Shown here one piece after another: positions 63,300 through 64,000 of a DNA stretch of 64,000 bases. The stretch is taken from positions 1 to 64,000 of the forward strand of contig CAJQQR010000052.1 in NCBI GenBank assembly GCA_905480545.1. Direction: 5' to 3'. This DNA is from an uncultured Pirellulaceae bacterium (GTDB taxonomy: Bacteria; Planctomycetota; Planctomycetia; Pirellulales; Pirellulaceae). The notes beneath the pieces are model-generated. The model was not told the origin of the DNA. It made no database searches and saw only the letters and a program-made list of their open reading frames with translations. The position numbers were made by a program, and so were the translations under genes. Every line of letters begins with the position of its first letter. The first letter of the stretch is position 1.

Positions 63300-63902
63300 T
63301 TGTCTCACATTTGAATTTGAAAATCGGACGGCAGCTCAGCTGGATGAAAACCTTACCTACCGTCGAGTGCAACTGCCGTCGAGTGCAACTGCCGTTCCTA
63401 ATTGCCCACGTAGAATAAAAGTTTTGCAGATCTAAACGGAATCAGGATCAACTCAACCCGATGTCATTGGGTTGCGATTTTCGACCGGATTGCATTGAAT
63501 GGCAATTCGCCGAATCGCATTTCAATCGAACCATCGAAAGAATCAGCTGCTTTTTCTAGAGATCTAACCTGTTGATTTTGCCCTCGTCAGCCCCACTGAT
63601 GTCTACTTTTAGCAACAAGCCTGTTTAAAATCGGAAACACAACGAGTTATTTTGACGATTCAACTGCCTTGTGGTTCCACTTCAATTCTTTTTTTCAATC
63701 AGATCCGAAGTCGAATTTGCGCAAAACCACCGATCGTAAATCGAAGAGGTTTCGGACTACTGACAACATGAACCCCATAGTAGCGTGGAATCGACGGGGA
63801 CAAGTTAGGATCTTGGCGATACAATGAAAAAATCTTTTTTTGGGTGTCGATATAACGAAGACGAAACGGGTTCAAACCGCGTCTTTTATCCAGGTTATCA
63901 AT
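63300..63902. other. Divergent gene-free region
   Basis: About 600 bases between the surface protein and the Rrf2 gene. It contains the tandem duplication at 63361-63392 and no recognisable gene or RNA. Confidence 0.4.
63361..63392. repeat. Perfect 16-bp tandem duplication
   Basis: CGTCGAGTGCAACTGC occurs twice without mismatch (63361-63376, 63377-63392), followed by CGT of a possible third copy. It is about 65 bases upstream of the surface protein start. Confidence 0.93.
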
Positions 63903-64000
63903 TTGAACATTTCTGCGAAAACTGAATATGCTTGCATCGCCGTATTGGAATTGGCGAGAAGTGTCGGCAACTCGGAGCCACTCCGAATCCGCGATATCGC
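63903..64000 (+). CDS. Rrf2-family transcriptional regulator, N-terminal part (truncated by window edge)
   Basis: The last 98 bases encode ISAKTEYACIAVLELAR followed by SEPLRIRDIA, the winged-helix start of the Rrf2 family (IscR, NsrR, RirA, CymR). The pattern K-T-E-Y-A-L-R-A-L-L-x-L-A ... R-I-x-D-I-A is characteristic. The start is TTG at 63903, the only start codon close to the conserved beginning. The region that would carry the Fe-S cysteines is beyond the window, so whether it senses iron, NO, redox or cysteine cannot be told. CymR-type members regulate cysteine genes, but nothing here links it to cysM or cysH. Confidence 0.78.
   Translation, partial: MNISAKTEYACIAVLELARSVGNSEPLRIRDI

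Overview
The window is a chromosomal segment of about 47-48% G+C (estimated by eye) from a planctomycete, most likely of the Pirellulaceae. The evidence is the gene content: planctomycete-type cytochrome c domain proteins, a DUF1549/DUF1553 plus DUF1501 pair, a DUF1559 pilin-like protein, a secreted protein opening with an LExRxLLAG motif, a DUF2231/cytochrome c membrane protein, a Ser/Thr kinase with a planctomycete-type N-terminal extension, and a giant double UvrA. Spacing is loose, most genes stand alone, and many start codons are TTG or GTG. I see no rRNA, tRNA, CRISPR array, prophage or intact insertion sequence.

Layout. 1-12.5 kb: 3' end of cysM, a membrane protein with a CxxCH motif and a probable frameshift, a TPMT-family methyltransferase, fabI, a GAF-sigma54 activator, trpB, an SGNH hydrolase, an SMP-30 lactonase, a DUF4261 protein, trxA and a cytochrome c/DUF2231 protein. 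12.5-17.2 kb: a histidine kinase/sigma54 response regulator pair divergent from a DUF1559 pilin-like gene that carries a -24/-12 type promoter, then a small lipoprotein. 17.5-23.5 kb: APS reductase (cysH), a one-helix protein, a DegT aminotransferase and a large secreted DUF6797/LamG/propeller protein. 23.8-31.3 kb: a translationally coupled AddB-like/AddA-like pair and a glucose-dehydrogenase-like MDR enzyme. 31.3-38.4 kb: an EAL-HDOD gene preceded by what looks like a complete sigma54 control region, a decayed HNH endonuclease, a zinc-ribbon protein, the primary sigma factor and a TPR-like protein. 38.5-45 kb: PQQ-propeller/EF-hand protein, double cytochrome c domain protein, HELGH putative metallopeptidase, Ser/Thr kinase. 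45.3-52.3 kb: uvrA fused as two full copies plus a repeated C-terminal module. 53.2-64 kb: cytochrome/DUF1549/DUF1553/LamG and DUF1501 pair, metF, asnB, a cyclophilin-domain surface protein and the start of an Rrf2 regulator.

How the genes relate. Sulfur assimilation is represented by cysM and cysH but not as one operon. The two real operon-like units are the AddAB-like pair and the PSCyt1/DUF1501 pair. Two sigma54 activators lie in the window together with two good GG-N10-GC promoter matches, one in front of the pilin-like gene and one in front of the EAL-HDOD gene. This suggests a sigma54 circuit controlling surface structure and signalling genes. DNA repair is unusually prominent (double UvrA, AddAB-like). 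Six intergenic stretches carry 14-23 bp tandem duplications, and several clean intrinsic terminators separate transcription units.
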